Below, piece after piece: positions 19,523 to 28,302 of a stretch of 64,000 nucleotides of DNA (the first letter of the stretch is position 1; every line of letters starts with the position of its first letter). This stretch comes from Phycisphaerales bacterium (GTDB lineage Bacteria; Planctomycetota; Phycisphaerae; UBA1845; Fen-1342). The position numbers and the translations under genes are program-made. The stretch is from positions 1,612,001-1,676,000 of the forward strand of contig JADJXS010000001.1 in the NCBI GenBank assembly GCA_016710275.1. Reading direction: 5' to 3'. The notes beneath the pieces were generated by a model, which was not told the origin of the DNA, made no database searches, and saw only the letters and a program-made list of their open reading frames with translations.

Positions 19523-19594
19523 CGCGCCGCGGCGACGGGCGCGGGGAGGGGGGTGCGAAAAATTTTGACGGCGCTAGTGCGAAAGGCGGGCGCG

Positions 19595-19609
19595 ATTGGT
19601 ACATTGATT
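19595..19609 (+). promoter_or_regulatory. Extended -10 element before a terminator-bearing leader
   Basis: ATTGGTACATTGATT holds TGnTACATT (TACATT 19600-19605), an extended -10. A nearly identical stretch (TTGGTATATTGACTC) precedes the CAP-domain gene at 32840. No -35 at normal distance; TTGACG at 19565 is too far upstream. Confidence 0.35.
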
Positions 19610-19681
19610 CGTAACAGCGACGCGCGGCGGCTTGACCGTCGAGCGGCGAAACAGGCCGCGGTGCGACGCGCCGCGAACGAC

Positions 19682-19727
19682 AGATGGAAGGTCCACCCGC
19701 GCCACGGCTAGACCTTCCATCTTTTTT
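19682..19727 (+). terminator. Strong intrinsic terminator or attenuator
   Basis: Perfect 12-bp stem AGATGGAAGGTC (19682-19693) / GACCTTCCATCT (19711-19722), 17-nt loop, then a six-T run. It lies 160 bp after frr and 58 bp before the flavin-reductase-like start, so it could end frr transcripts, a short RNA begun near 19612, or act as an attenuator for the next gene. Confidence 0.85.
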
Positions 19728-19785
19728 CTTGCGCCGGCGCCGCGCAGGAACAGGCGGCGAAACCGCAACGCCTTCGGAGGCGAGT

Positions 19786-20412
19786 GTGCTCATAGACCTG
19801 GCGAGCGCGGGATCTTCGTGGCGGGATGTCTATCGCCTGTGCGTGAGCTTCATTCATCCGCGCCCGATCGCGCTGGTGTCGAGCCGGTCGGGGGACGGGG
19901 CGCTGAACCTGGCGCCTTTCAGCTTCTACAACATGGTGTGCGCCAATCCGCCGGTGGTGATGATCTCGACCGGCCTGCATCGCGACCGGCGGCCGAAGGA
20001 CACCTGCACGAACATCGTCGAAACGCGCGAGTTCGTGATCGCGACCGTCGTTCCCCAAATCGCCGCGCAAATGGCGGCCTGCGCGGCGGAGCTGCCGCGG
20101 GGGGGGAGCGAGTTTGACTTCAGCGGGCTGACGCCGCGACCGGCCGCGCGGGTGAAGGCGATGTGCGTGGCGGAATCGCCGGTGAACATCGAATGCACGC
20201 TTCGCGACGTGATCACGATCGGCGAGGGTCCGGGCAGCGCGCGGATGATTCTCGGCAACATCGCGGCCATTCACGTGGCCGATGAGTTGATCGGGCCGGA
20301 CGGCACGTGCGATCCGCACCGGTTGCAGACGGTGGGGCGATTGGGGGGGAAGTGGTACTCGAACGTGGCCGACCCGTATGAGCTGGAAATTCCGCCGGTA
20401 CCCGGGGCGTAA
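19786..20412 (+). CDS. Flavin reductase-like FMN-binding split-barrel protein
   Basis: 208 residues from GTG 19786, chosen because CGGAGG stands 5 nt upstream; the ATG at 19684 lies inside the terminator stem. The segment SFIHPRPIALVSSRSGDG...NLAPFSFYNMVCANPPVVMIS is the hallmark of the FlaRed/DIM6-NTAB family, which binds FMN and either reduces it for a partner monooxygenase or acts on small substrates. No monooxygenase is adjacent. The partner and substrate are unknown. It is convergent with the acetyltransferase gene. Confidence 0.85.
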   Translation: MLIDLASAGSSWRDVYRLCVSFIHPRPIALVSSRSGDGALNLAPFSFYNMVCANPPVVMISTGLHRDRRPKDTCTNIVETREFVIATVVPQIAAQMAACAAELPRGGSEFDFSGLTPRPAARVKAMCVAESPVNIECTLRDVITIGEGPGSARMILGNIAAIHVADELIGPDGTCDPHRLQTVGRLGGKWYSNVADPYELEIPPVPGA

Positions 20413-20500
20413 CCGGCGGAATGTTCGCTCGCGGGGAGAGGGCTGAGTCTGCTGTGCGCAGGGACCGCCCGCTTTGCGGATTGTGTTTCCTGCCGCCGTG

Positions 20501-20559
20501 GCACCGGGCTTCCGCCCGGTGCGTCATCCCCTGCACCGCCCGGGCGTTTCTGAAACGCC
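20501..20559. terminator. Paired hairpins between convergent genes
   Basis: GCACCGGGC-TTCC-GCCCGGTGC (20501-20522), a 9-bp stem, and GGCGTTT-CTG-AAACGCC (20543-20559), which ends 1 bp before the acetyltransferase stop. Neither has a U tract; they probably stop or stabilise both convergent messages. Confidence 0.45.
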
Positions 20560-20560
20560 G

Positions 20561-21532
20561 TCAGATGTCCCAGCTTGGCTCGAAGGGCTGATCGGCGATC
20601 TTGGGCGGCACGGCCGGGGCGCGCATCTTCAACACCGGCGGCGTCATCGATACCAGAAAGCCCGGTTCGACGCTCTGCGTCACGAAGCACGAACCGCCGA
20701 CGGCGCTGCCGTCGCCGAGCGTGGTGCGCCCGCCGAGCACGGTGGCGTTGGCGTAGATGGTGACATTGTTCCCGACGGTGGGGTGCCGCTTGGTTCCGCG
20801 GATGACGCGGCCGCGCTCGTCCTTGGGGAAGGAGAGTGCGCCCAGCGTGACGCTCTGGTAGAGCTTCACGTTGTCGCCGATCTGCGCGGTTTCACCGATC
20901 ACGACGCCGGTGCCGTGGTCGATGAAGAAGCTGCGGCCGATCTTCGCTCCGGGGTGGATGTCGATGCCGGTGCGCATGTGCGCGAATTCGCACATGATTC
21001 GCGGCATCAGCGGCACGTCCAGCCCGTACAGGACGTGCGCAAAGCGCTGGATGGTGATGGCGTAGATGCCGGGGTAGGCCAGCAGGATCTCGGCCGGCCC
21101 GGTGGCGGCCGGGTCGCCGTCGTAGGCGGCCTGCACGTCGAGGGCCAGCATCGCGCGAACCTCGGGGATGCGCTCGAGGAACTCGCGGGCGATTCGCACG
21201 GCACGATCGCGCAGCGGTGCGCGCTCCTCCGGCAGCGCAGCGCGCGTCTCCAGATCGTGGCACAGGCAGTGCTCGATCTGGTGCGTCAGCCGCGAGTAGA
21301 GCCGCGGCAGCAACTCGCCGACGTGGTAGGCGATGTTGTGTCGCGTCAGGTCCTTGCGGCCGACGAAGCCGGGATAGGTCAGCTCCAGCAACAGCTCGCA
21401 CACCTCGACGATCTCGGTGCGCGAGGGCAGAAACTCGCCGTCCAGGTGCTGCGTACGGCGATCCTGCCGGTAGCTCTCCACGATGCGGTTGACCAGCTCC
21501 GGCAGCGCGTCGCCCAGATCTCGGGGGTCCAT
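20561..21532 (-). CDS. cysE: Serine O-acetyltransferase
   Basis: 323 residues from ATG 21532 with AGGAG upstream. It acetylates serine with acetyl-CoA, the first step of cysteine synthesis. The N-terminal half is helical; from about residue 190 there is a left-handed beta-helix (DIHPGAKIGRSFFIDHGTG, then VVIGETAQIGDNVKLYQSVTLG) with the catalytic DH pair in FFIDHGTG. The chain resembles the longer SrpH/EpsC-like acetyltransferases rather than the 270-residue enteric CysE. It starts 41 bp after the rne stop and may be the last gene of that operon. Confidence 0.9.
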   Translation of the reverse strand: MDPRDLGDALPELVNRIVESYRQDRRTQHLDGEFLPSRTEIVEVCELLLELTYPGFVGRKDLTRHNIAYHVGELLPRLYSRLTHQIEHCLCHDLETRAALPEERAPLRDRAVRIAREFLERIPEVRAMLALDVQAAYDGDPAATGPAEILLAYPGIYAITIQRFAHVLYGLDVPLMPRIMCEFAHMRTGIDIHPGAKIGRSFFIDHGTGVVIGETAQIGDNVKLYQSVTLGALSFPKDERGRVIRGTKRHPTVGNNVTIYANATVLGGRTTLGDGSAVGGSCFVTQSVEPGFLVSMTPPVLKMRAPAVPPKIADQPFEPSWDI

Positions 21533-21573
21533 CGGCTCTCCTGTTCGCGCCGCGGCCCGCGCGGCGCCGCGGG

Positions 21574-24447
21574 TCAGTGGTGCGCCACGGGGCGCCCGCG
21601 CACGTCGAAGCACTGGATCTGCACCTGGTCCAGGCCGTAGACCGGCTCCGGCTTGATCCAGATGCTGCGCCGATAGCGGGTCTCCAGTTCGTGCAGCATG
21701 CCGCGGCGGCGGTTCTGGATCTGGAAGGCCACCTCGGGCGAGACGCTGACCTCGATCTGCGTGACGTTGTCGCGGGTGACGGCCAGTTGCACCTGGCGGA
21801 TCACGTCGAGCGTCACGGATTCCGCGCTCTTGACCAGCCCGGTGCCGCGGCAATGCGCGCAATCCTGATAGACGCTGCGCTGCAGGCTGGCGCGCTGCCG
21901 CTGGCGGGTCAGCTCGATGATGCCGAAGCTGCTCATCCGCAGCACCTTGGCGCGCTCCTTGTGCTGCTTGAGGTTGCGAACCAGGCGGCGCTCGATGTCG
22001 CGGCGATGCCGCTCTTCGCGCATGTCGATGAAGTCGCAGACGATCACGCCGCCCAGGTCGCGCAGCCGCAACTGCCGCGGGATTTCGTCGGCGGCCTCCA
22101 TGTTGATCTTGTAGGCGGTCTGCTCGGCGTCGTCCTCGACGCGGTAGCGCCCGCTGTTCACGTCGATCGCGACCAGCGCCTCGGTCTGGTCGATCACCAG
22201 CGAGCCGCCGGCCGGCAGCGGCACGTGCCGCGAGTGCAGCCGCTCCAGCTCCTGCTCGATGCCGTGCCGGTGGAAGAGCGGGACGGTGTCCGTGTATTCC
22301 TGCACCAGCTCCGCGGCGCGGGGGTTGAAGATTGAGAGGAATTGCCGGGCCTGGTCGGCGACCTTCGGATCGTCCACCAGGATGCGGGCCACGTCGTCAG
22401 TGAAGACGTCGCGGATGGTGCGCACCACGAGGTCGGACTCGCGGAACAACTCCGCGGGAGCGCGCAGCTCCTGCATGCGCCGATCCACCGCCCGCCACAG
22501 CCGCAGCAGGTAGTTGAGATCGGTCTGCAACTCGCGCTTCGAGCGGCCGACCGCGGCGGTACGAGCGATGAAGCCCATCCCCTCGGGCAGCTCCAGTTCG
22601 TGCACGATGTCGCGCAGGGTGCCGCGCAGGTCGTCGTCCTCCACCTTGCGCGATACGCCCAGCCGCGCCATGCCGGGCATCATCACCAGGAAGCGGCCGG
22701 GGATGCTCAGGTAGGTCGTGAGCGTCGGCCCCTTGGTGCCGATGCCCTCCTTCGTGATTTGCACCACGATTTCCTGCCCGCGTCGGAGGCAGCGCTGGAT
22801 CGGCGGACGGGCGCGGCGCGGCGTCTTGCGGCCGACCGTCTCGGTGTCGCGGCCGCCATGCGGGAAGTAGCGCGGATGCAGGTCCGAGATGTGCAGGAAG
22901 CCGTTCTTGCCCAGCCCGAAGTCGATGAACGCGGCCTGGATGCTGGACTCGACGTTGGTGACGATGCCCTTGTAGATGTTGAAGACGTGGTTTTCGGCCG
23001 AGCGCCGCTCGATGTAGATCTCCTCCAGCTTGCCGTTGTTGAGAATCGCGATGCGCGACTCATCCATCGGCACGGAGTTGATCAGCATCTCGCGCTTGCC
23101 CGGCGGACCGGCGACCTCGACTTCCTCCTCGTCTTCGATGTCGGCCGCGACGTCCGGTTCGTGAACCACGGCCACGGCCCGCTCACGCACATCCGGCTCG
23201 CGGTCATCGGAGGGCGGCTCCAGATCGTCGTCGAGGATTTCCGTCGGCGCGTCGCGATCGAATTCACGATCCCGGGTGCGACCGCCGCGACGCCGTCCGC
23301 GCCCACGACCGCGGCCGCGCCGCCGGCCGCCCTCTTCGCGATCCCCGTCGCGCTCCTCGCGCTTGGCCGGTGCGGCGGGGGCGGGAGCGTCCGACTCGTC
23401 GCTTGCGCTGTCATCGTCGTCAGGGCGCGCTTCGGCGGTATCGACCTCCTCATCCTCCGGCATGGCCGTCGGCGGGGCCGCCGGCGCACCGCTCGGCCGC
23501 GCCTCCGGCTCTCGGGAGCCTTGGCGGCGCTTGCGGCGCAGGCGACGCTTCTGGCTCGGCGAAAGCTTGTCGCGATCGGCAGCGGACGCGTCGTCGCCGT
23601 CGTCGACATCGCGATCGATCGGCTCAGGCGCCGGACGGCGACCCGGCGGACCTGCATCCCGCGCCGCCTGCCCGGGATCGGCCGGTCCGCGGTCGCTGCG
23701 ACCGGCCTGGTCCTGCTGCTCCCGATCCGGCGCTGGGCGCTGCGGCCCGGCGCCGCCCCGCTCCGCCGGAGGGCGCGCGTCTGTTCGCGTGTCGCCGCCC
23801 TCGCCGCGATTGCGGCCGCCGCGACCGCGCCCGCCGCGGCGCCGCCGGCCGCGGCGCTCGCCCGGCTCGCGTTCCGTCGGCGTCTGCTGGCCGGGTTGTG
23901 GGCCGTCGTCGTCCTCATCGAATTCCGGCAAGGCGCGCGGCGACGGCGGAGTCGGAGCCGGCGGCGGCGTACTGCGCGCCGCGGGTGCGGCCGGTGCAAA
24001 GGGCGGCGGCGCAGCCGGGGGGAAGCGCACAACGATGGACTGGTCGCTCTTTTCGACGACCGCGCCCGGTGTTGTCATGTCGCGCGGCGTAACGGGGTGG
24101 CCGCCCCGCCGCCCGCGCGACCTCCGCGCCGGATGTGCATCCGTTGCCCAGGTCTCACTTTCCGGCGTGGTGACCACCACGGGGCCGCGCTCGTCGTCGT
24201 CGTGTTCGTCGAGGTCGATCCGCGTAGCCAGCGTTCCCGAGGCTGGTTCCATCGGTTCCGAGCCGTCCAGCGCCGGCACGACCGGCGGACGCGCCGGTTT
24301 GCGTGCCCGGCCGCGGACGGCCGCCGCGTCGGCGACGTGGGTATTGCCGGGGGTGCGGGCGTCCTCCGGGGGCCTTTCGGTGCGGGTGGTCTTCTTGCGT
24401 GACTTCGGTGCGCTCTTGCGCACGACTTTCTTCTTTTCCTTGGCCAA
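21574..24447 (-). CDS. rne: Ribonuclease E/G with long disordered N-terminal region
   Basis: 957 residues from TTG 24447, which follows AGGATAGG and starts 4 bp after the preceding gene; an ATG at 24540 would overlap it. Residues 1 to about 450 are low-complexity (Lys/Arg, Pro, Asp/Glu, Gly), with RGRGRGRRRGG-type RNA-binding patches. An S1 domain begins near 480 (NIYKGIVTNVESSIQAAFIDFG). The catalytic metal-binding Asps lie in AIDVNSGRY (about 760) and VCDFIDMR (about 804), and the zinc-link CAHC is near 861. It cleaves single-stranded RNA in mRNA decay and rRNA/tRNA maturation. The scaffold-like region is N-terminal, unlike E. coli where it is C-terminal. Confidence 0.93.
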   Translation of the reverse strand: MAKEKKKVVRKSAPKSRKKTTRTERPPEDARTPGNTHVADAAAVRGRARKPARPPVVPALDGSEPMEPASGTLATRIDLDEHDDDERGPVVVTTPESETWATDAHPARRSRGRRGGHPVTPRDMTTPGAVVEKSDQSIVVRFPPAAPPPFAPAAPAARSTPPPAPTPPSPRALPEFDEDDDGPQPGQQTPTEREPGERRGRRRRGGRGRGGRNRGEGGDTRTDARPPAERGGAGPQRPAPDREQQDQAGRSDRGPADPGQAARDAGPPGRRPAPEPIDRDVDDGDDASAADRDKLSPSQKRRLRRKRRQGSREPEARPSGAPAAPPTAMPEDEEVDTAEARPDDDDSASDESDAPAPAAPAKREERDGDREEGGRRRGRGRGRGRRRGGRTRDREFDRDAPTEILDDDLEPPSDDREPDVRERAVAVVHEPDVAADIEDEEEVEVAGPPGKREMLINSVPMDESRIAILNNGKLEEIYIERRSAENHVFNIYKGIVTNVESSIQAAFIDFGLGKNGFLHISDLHPRYFPHGGRDTETVGRKTPRRARPPIQRCLRRGQEIVVQITKEGIGTKGPTLTTYLSIPGRFLVMMPGMARLGVSRKVEDDDLRGTLRDIVHELELPEGMGFIARTAAVGRSKRELQTDLNYLLRLWRAVDRRMQELRAPAELFRESDLVVRTIRDVFTDDVARILVDDPKVADQARQFLSIFNPRAAELVQEYTDTVPLFHRHGIEQELERLHSRHVPLPAGGSLVIDQTEALVAIDVNSGRYRVEDDAEQTAYKINMEAADEIPRQLRLRDLGGVIVCDFIDMREERHRRDIERRLVRNLKQHKERAKVLRMSSFGIIELTRQRQRASLQRSVYQDCAHCRGTGLVKSAESVTLDVIRQVQLAVTRDNVTQIEVSVSPEVAFQIQNRRRGMLHELETRYRRSIWIKPEPVYGLDQVQIQCFDVRGRPVAHH

Positions 24448-24451
24448 GGTC

Positions 24452-25219
24452 CTATCCTCTCTCGATTGCGTGCGGGTCGGCCCACAGGGCTCCCGCGCTG
24501 ATGTTCCAGGTGATCCGCCGGCGGTGAATCCAGTGATCAAACTCGCCGGCGGGGAGTTTCAGGAGATTCAGTATTTCGCTCGGTCGCGCGCTGCGCTGCT
24601 GCTCGAAGGAAAGCTCGATGTGCAGCGTCGCGTCCTCGATGCGGAGTGACTCGATGTAAGGCCGGATGTCGGCGGGGCGCGAGGGCTTTTCGGGGCCGTA
24701 ATCGCGGCGGATCATCAAGCGCCGCTCCGCCAGCAGCGCCGGGATGTTCGCCGCGGCAATGGCCGCCGACGGCGCGTCCAGCGACACGGTGTAGTCAGCG
24801 CGCTCCGGCAGCAGCGCCCGCCGAACCGCCGGCGCGATGACGCTTCGCAGCGGCATGTCCGTCGGCAGTTGCGGCCGCAGCGCCGCTTCCAGCTCCGCAG
24901 CGCCGCGCGGTTCCAGCATGTCCACCAGCGCCACTTCGCAATCGGAGGAGGTTCCGAGGTTGCGCGGCAGCGCCAGGGCCGCCTGCGGACGGGGGTTGAA
25001 GCCCTGCGAATAGGCCACGGGCCAGCCGGCGCGGGTCAGGGCGCGCTGCAGAACGCGCAGCTCCTCGTGATGCGAGAGGTAGCGCAGATCGCCCTGCACG
25101 GCGAACTCCACGACCGCCCGGAACACGCGGCGCGGCGGCTGCGCAGCACCCGGCGCAGCGCGCGGCTCGGCCGCGGGGGGCAGCGCAGCGGAATCGGGCT
25201 GAGGCGCGTCGATCGTCAC
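24452..25219 (-). CDS. TIGR03936/DUF2344 radical-SAM-associated protein
   Basis: 255 residues from GTG 25219, which overlaps the ptsI stop as GTGA and has GGAG 5 nt upstream. The core matches the DUF2344 family: FAVQGDLRYLSHHEELRVLQRALTRAG and YSQGFNPRPQAALALPRNLGTSS. In many bacteria it is encoded next to or fused with a TIGR03960 radical-SAM protein and beside rne/rng. Here rne follows but the radical-SAM partner is absent, its place being taken by ptsI. The molecular role is undefined; an RNA or ribosome link is inferred from neighbours. Confidence 0.85.
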   Translation of the reverse strand: MTIDAPQPDSAALPPAAEPRAAPGAAQPPRRVFRAVVEFAVQGDLRYLSHHEELRVLQRALTRAGWPVAYSQGFNPRPQAALALPRNLGTSSDCEVALVDMLEPRGAAELEAALRPQLPTDMPLRSVIAPAVRRALLPERADYTVSLDAPSAAIAAANIPALLAERRLMIRRDYGPEKPSRPADIRPYIESLRIEDATLHIELSFEQQRSARPSEILNLLKLPAGEFDHWIHRRRITWNISAGALWADPHAIERG

Positions 25220-26955
25220 AGTCGCTCCGGGTCGTCTTCGCGCGTCACGTCGCGCAGGTAGTTGAGCAGCTCCCGGTCGTTGTCGAATCCCAGTGCGCGG
25301 CGGGCGATTTCCTGGCACTCGGGCAGGGTGGTGCCGCGGATGGCGCGCTTGATTTCGGGGATGTCCTGCGGAGCCATCGAGAGCTGCCGCAGCCCCATTC
25401 CGACCAGCATCTTGCAATAGAGCGGATTGCCGGCCATCTCGCCGCAGAGGCTCACCGGCAGGCCGGCCGCTGCGCCGCTTTCGATGATCATGCGCAGCAG
25501 GCGCAGCACGGCGGGGTTGTGCGGTGCGTAGAGGTGCCCGACCCGCTCATTGGCTCGATCCACGGCCAGCGTGTACTCGGTGAGGTCGTTGGTGCCGATC
25601 GAGAAAAAGGCGGCTTCGCGGGCGAAGGCCTCGCTGAGCAGCGCGGCGGCGGGCGTCTCGATCATCATGCCGATCGGCACGTCCCGGCGGAATGGGATGC
25701 CCTCCTCCTCCAGATCCTCCATCACGTCGGCGACGGTGGCCTTGGCCTGGCGCAGCTCCATCAGCGTCGTGACCATGGGAAACATGATCCGTACGTCGCC
25801 CGCGGCGCTGGCTCGCAGGATCGCGCGCAGGTGCAGCTTGAACAGGTCCAGGTGCTGCAGGCAGTAGCGCAGCGAGCGCAGCCCCAGGTCGGGGTTGGGA
25901 TCGCGCGAGGGGCCGACCCCGGCGGCGATCTTGTCCGCGCCCAGGTCGATCGTGCGGATGACGATCGGGGCGCGCTTGACGCGCCGCACCGCGTCCAGGA
26001 AGGCCTCGTACTGCTCCTCTTCGGTCGGTGCGCGCGAAGCGGCGAGGAAAAGGAACTCCGAGCGATACAGGCCGATTCCCTCGGCCCCGGTTTCGATCGC
26101 CGCGTCCACCTCCTCCGGCAGCTCGATGTTGGCGTGCAGCGCCACGCGGACGTCGTCGCGTGTGACGGAGGGCAGCCCGCGAAACTGCTTGAGGTGCACT
26201 TCCTGCCGGCGGTGCTCGGCCTGGCTCTCTCGATAGCGCTCGACGCTCGCGTCATCGGGGTCGCAGACTACAACGCCGTGGCTGCCGTCCAGCACGAGCT
26301 GCTCCCCGCCGGTGACGTCGCTGGTGATGTCGTTGAGCGCCACCACCGCGGGAATTCCGCGCAGCTTGGCGATCAGCGCGACGTGCGACGTCTGACCGCC
26401 GACGTTGAGCGCGAAGCCCAGCACATGCGCGCGGTCGATCGAGACGGCCTGCGAGGGGGTCAGGTCGTGGGCGACGATGATGACCGGCTCCGAGAGGCGG
26501 GTGATGTCCTCGCGGGCGCGGCCCAGGATGTTTCGCAGGACGCGTCGCTCGACATCCTGCAGATCCTTGACCCGCTCCTTCAGATAAGCGTCGGCGACGG
26601 CGCGAAACTCGCGCTGCCGGCGGTTCATCTCGTTGGAGAAGGCGAAGGCGGCGGTGTAGTGCTGGCGCTCGATCAACTGCACGACCGCACGGCGCAGCCC
26701 CGGTTCGGCGATGAAGGCCTCGTGAAAGGCGAAGATCATCGCGGCCTGCTCGCCGAGCCGGCGCGCAGTGGCCACCCGCAGCTCCGCGACTTCCTGACGC
26801 GATGCCTCCAGGGCGGCGTCCAGAATTCGAAGCTGCTCAGAGGCCTGGGAGGGTTCGACCGTCCGGCGCGGAATGCGGTAGTCTTCCGTGTCGAGTACGA
26901 ACGCCGGACCGATCGCCACCCCGGGCGATGCGCTGATTCCCTTTTTGATGATCAT
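25216..26955 (-). CDS. ptsI: Phosphoenolpyruvate--protein phosphotransferase (PTS enzyme I)
   Basis: 579 residues, the normal EI length. It takes phosphate from PEP and passes it to HPr. The phospho-His sits in GGQTSHVALIAKLRGIPAV near residue 190 (most EI have GGRTSH). The PEP-binding barrel has FFSIGTNDLTEYTLAVDR and the conserved Cys in SLCGEMAGNP near 503. It follows the HPr gene by 82 bp and overlaps the next gene by 4 nt. No sugar-specific EIIB/EIIC is in the window, so a regulatory phosphorelay is likely. Confidence 0.96.
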   Translation of the reverse strand: MIIKKGISASPGVAIGPAFVLDTEDYRIPRRTVEPSQASEQLRILDAALEASRQEVAELRVATARRLGEQAAMIFAFHEAFIAEPGLRRAVVQLIERQHYTAAFAFSNEMNRRQREFRAVADAYLKERVKDLQDVERRVLRNILGRAREDITRLSEPVIIVAHDLTPSQAVSIDRAHVLGFALNVGGQTSHVALIAKLRGIPAVVALNDITSDVTGGEQLVLDGSHGVVVCDPDDASVERYRESQAEHRRQEVHLKQFRGLPSVTRDDVRVALHANIELPEEVDAAIETGAEGIGLYRSEFLFLAASRAPTEEEQYEAFLDAVRRVKRAPIVIRTIDLGADKIAAGVGPSRDPNPDLGLRSLRYCLQHLDLFKLHLRAILRASAAGDVRIMFPMVTTLMELRQAKATVADVMEDLEEEGIPFRRDVPIGMMIETPAAALLSEAFAREAAFFSIGTNDLTEYTLAVDRANERVGHLYAPHNPAVLRLLRMIIESGAAAGLPVSLCGEMAGNPLYCKMLVGMGLRQLSMAPQDIPEIKRAIRGTTLPECQEIARRALGFDNDRELLNYLRDVTREDDPERL

Positions 26956-27037
26956 CGGCTCGCGGCGCGCCTCCGGGGCGGCGCCGCTTCCTGCGCCGCC
27001 GCGACCTCTCGATCGCGCGACGCGTGTTCCTGTTTCG

Positions 27038-27331
27038 TTACGCTTCGCCGAAGCCGGATTCCACCAGCTCTGCCAGCGCCGTCAGCGCTGCGTCGGCGTC
27101 GTCGCCTTCGGCGGTCAGACGCAGGGTCGATCCCTGCGTCGCGATCAGCATCAGCAATTCCATCGGGCTGCGTCCGTCGGCGCTGCGGTCGTTGTGGTGC
27201 ACGCGCACCGCCGACTGATACCGGGACGCAACATCCACCAACTGCATGATCGGTCGAAAATGCAGACCCTCGGCGTTTCGGATGACAGCTTCGCGTTCAC
27301 AAAACACGGGGGTTGCACTCGAATTACTCAT
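27038..27331 (-). CDS. HPr family phosphocarrier
   Basis: 97 residues. It relays phosphate from EI to EIIA proteins. The active-site motif is GLHFRP with His24 and Arg26; the second conserved region GRSPMELLML carries Ser55 at the position of the regulatory Ser46 of Gram-positive HPr, the target of HPr kinase. No HPr kinase gene is in the window. A short N-terminal extension of about 9 residues precedes the fold. It lies 17 bp after the EIIA gene and 82 bp before ptsI. Confidence 0.93.
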   Translation of the reverse strand: MSNSSATPVFCEREAVIRNAEGLHFRPIMQLVDVASRYQSAVRVHHNDRSADGRSPMELLMLIATQGSTLRLTAEGDDADAALTALAELVESGFGEA

Positions 27332-27348
27332 CTCATCACTGCGGCGGC

Positions 27349-27867
27349 TCAGGACGGGCCAGGCCGCGCCGGCTGCTCATCGGCCTCTCGAAGCAACTCG
27401 GCGATCTTCGCGTCCGTGTCCGCCTGCCGCAAGAACTTGCGGAACTTTTCCTGCTGAAGAACTCGAAAGATGACGTCCATCGCGCGCAGGTGATGCTCCG
27501 GCTGCTCCAGGGGGCTGAGCACCAGGAACACGCCGAAAACCGGCTCCCCGTCGAGTGCCGAGAAGTCCACTCCCCCGGCGCTGCGCCCCACCGCGACCGC
27601 CACGCGCTTCAATCCGTCGAGCTTGGTGTGCGGGGCGGCAACCCCGCGCCCGAAGCCGGTCGTTCCCCGCGTGCGCTCCCGGGTCACGATGGATCGCGAG
27701 ACCGGCTCGACCTCCGACTCGGCGATTACGCCCTTGGCGGCCAGAACCGCGACCAGCTCACGAATCACCCCATTGCGGTCGCTCGACCGCAGGTTCGCGA
27801 CAATCGCACCGGCGGGGACCAGATCGCTGAGCTTCATGCCGCGTTCCGCGGCGGAAGGGTTCGTCAT
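27349..27867 (-). CDS. PTS EIIA domain protein (PtsN/fructose type)
   Basis: 172 residues. It accepts phosphate from HPr at His80, in the motif GFGRGVAAPHTK. Preceded by the family-typical TRERTRGTTGFG segment and followed by GVFLVLSPLEQPEHHLRAM. Its ATG overlaps the hpf stop (ATGA, 27864-27867). No EIIB or EIIC domain is attached or nearby, so this is probably a regulatory EIIA like PtsN rather than part of a sugar importer. What it controls is unknown. Confidence 0.9.
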   Translation of the reverse strand: MTNPSAAERGMKLSDLVPAGAIVANLRSSDRNGVIRELVAVLAAKGVIAESEVEPVSRSIVTRERTRGTTGFGRGVAAPHTKLDGLKRVAVAVGRSAGGVDFSALDGEPVFGVFLVLSPLEQPEHHLRAMDVIFRVLQQEKFRKFLRQADTDAKIAELLREADEQPARPGPS

Positions 27868-28166
27868 TCGGGGTGCTTCCGATTCCGCAGCTTTTCCTTG
27901 TGGCGCCGCAACTGCCCCTCGATTTCCTCCAGCAGCAGATCCACTGCCGCGTAGAGGTCCGCGTTTTCCTCCTGAGCGACAAATGGGTCGTGATGCTCGG
28001 CATGCACGATCATTTTGGCGGTGTGGCGCCCCGCCTGGCCGTCAAGCACCACCTCGATCGATTGGATTCGGTCAAAGAACCGGACGAGGCGCTCCGCCTT
28101 CTTCTCACAATACTCTCGGACGGCGTCGCTCACCGTCATGTGCCGTCCCGAGACTGTCACCTGCAT
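27864..28166 (-). CDS. hpf: Ribosome hibernation promoting factor (short form)
   Basis: 100 residues from ATG 28166 (MQVTVSGRHM). It binds the decoding region of idle 30S subunits. The HPF/RaiA fold is clear: VSDAVREYCEKKAERLVRFFDRIQ, then AEHHDPFVAQEENADLYAAVDLLLEEIEGQL. It lacks the C-terminal dimerisation domain of long HPF. First gene of the operon, with a leader of about 130 nt and a 4-nt overlap with the EIIA gene, an hpf-ptsN order also known from enterobacterial rpoN operons. Confidence 0.92.
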   Translation of the reverse strand: MQVTVSGRHMTVSDAVREYCEKKAERLVRFFDRIQSIEVVLDGQAGRHTAKMIVHAEHHDPFVAQEENADLYAAVDLLLEEIEGQLRRHKEKLRNRKHPE

Positions 28167-28302
28167 GGTGGGGGGCTTTCGATAGGTCGGCGGCGCGGCC
28201 GACAAACGTTCGGAGACAGTTCGATCGCACGTCGCGATCGGTCTGATCATTGGCCGCGACCGCTCGGATCGCGCGTCACGACCGGGCCGCCCCGAAGATC
28301 GG

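Noticed and set aside
19523..19785. FMN riboswitch before the flavin-reductase-like gene
   Set aside because: The conserved FMN aptamer segments (for example AGGGTG...GGTGAAATTCCC) are not present.
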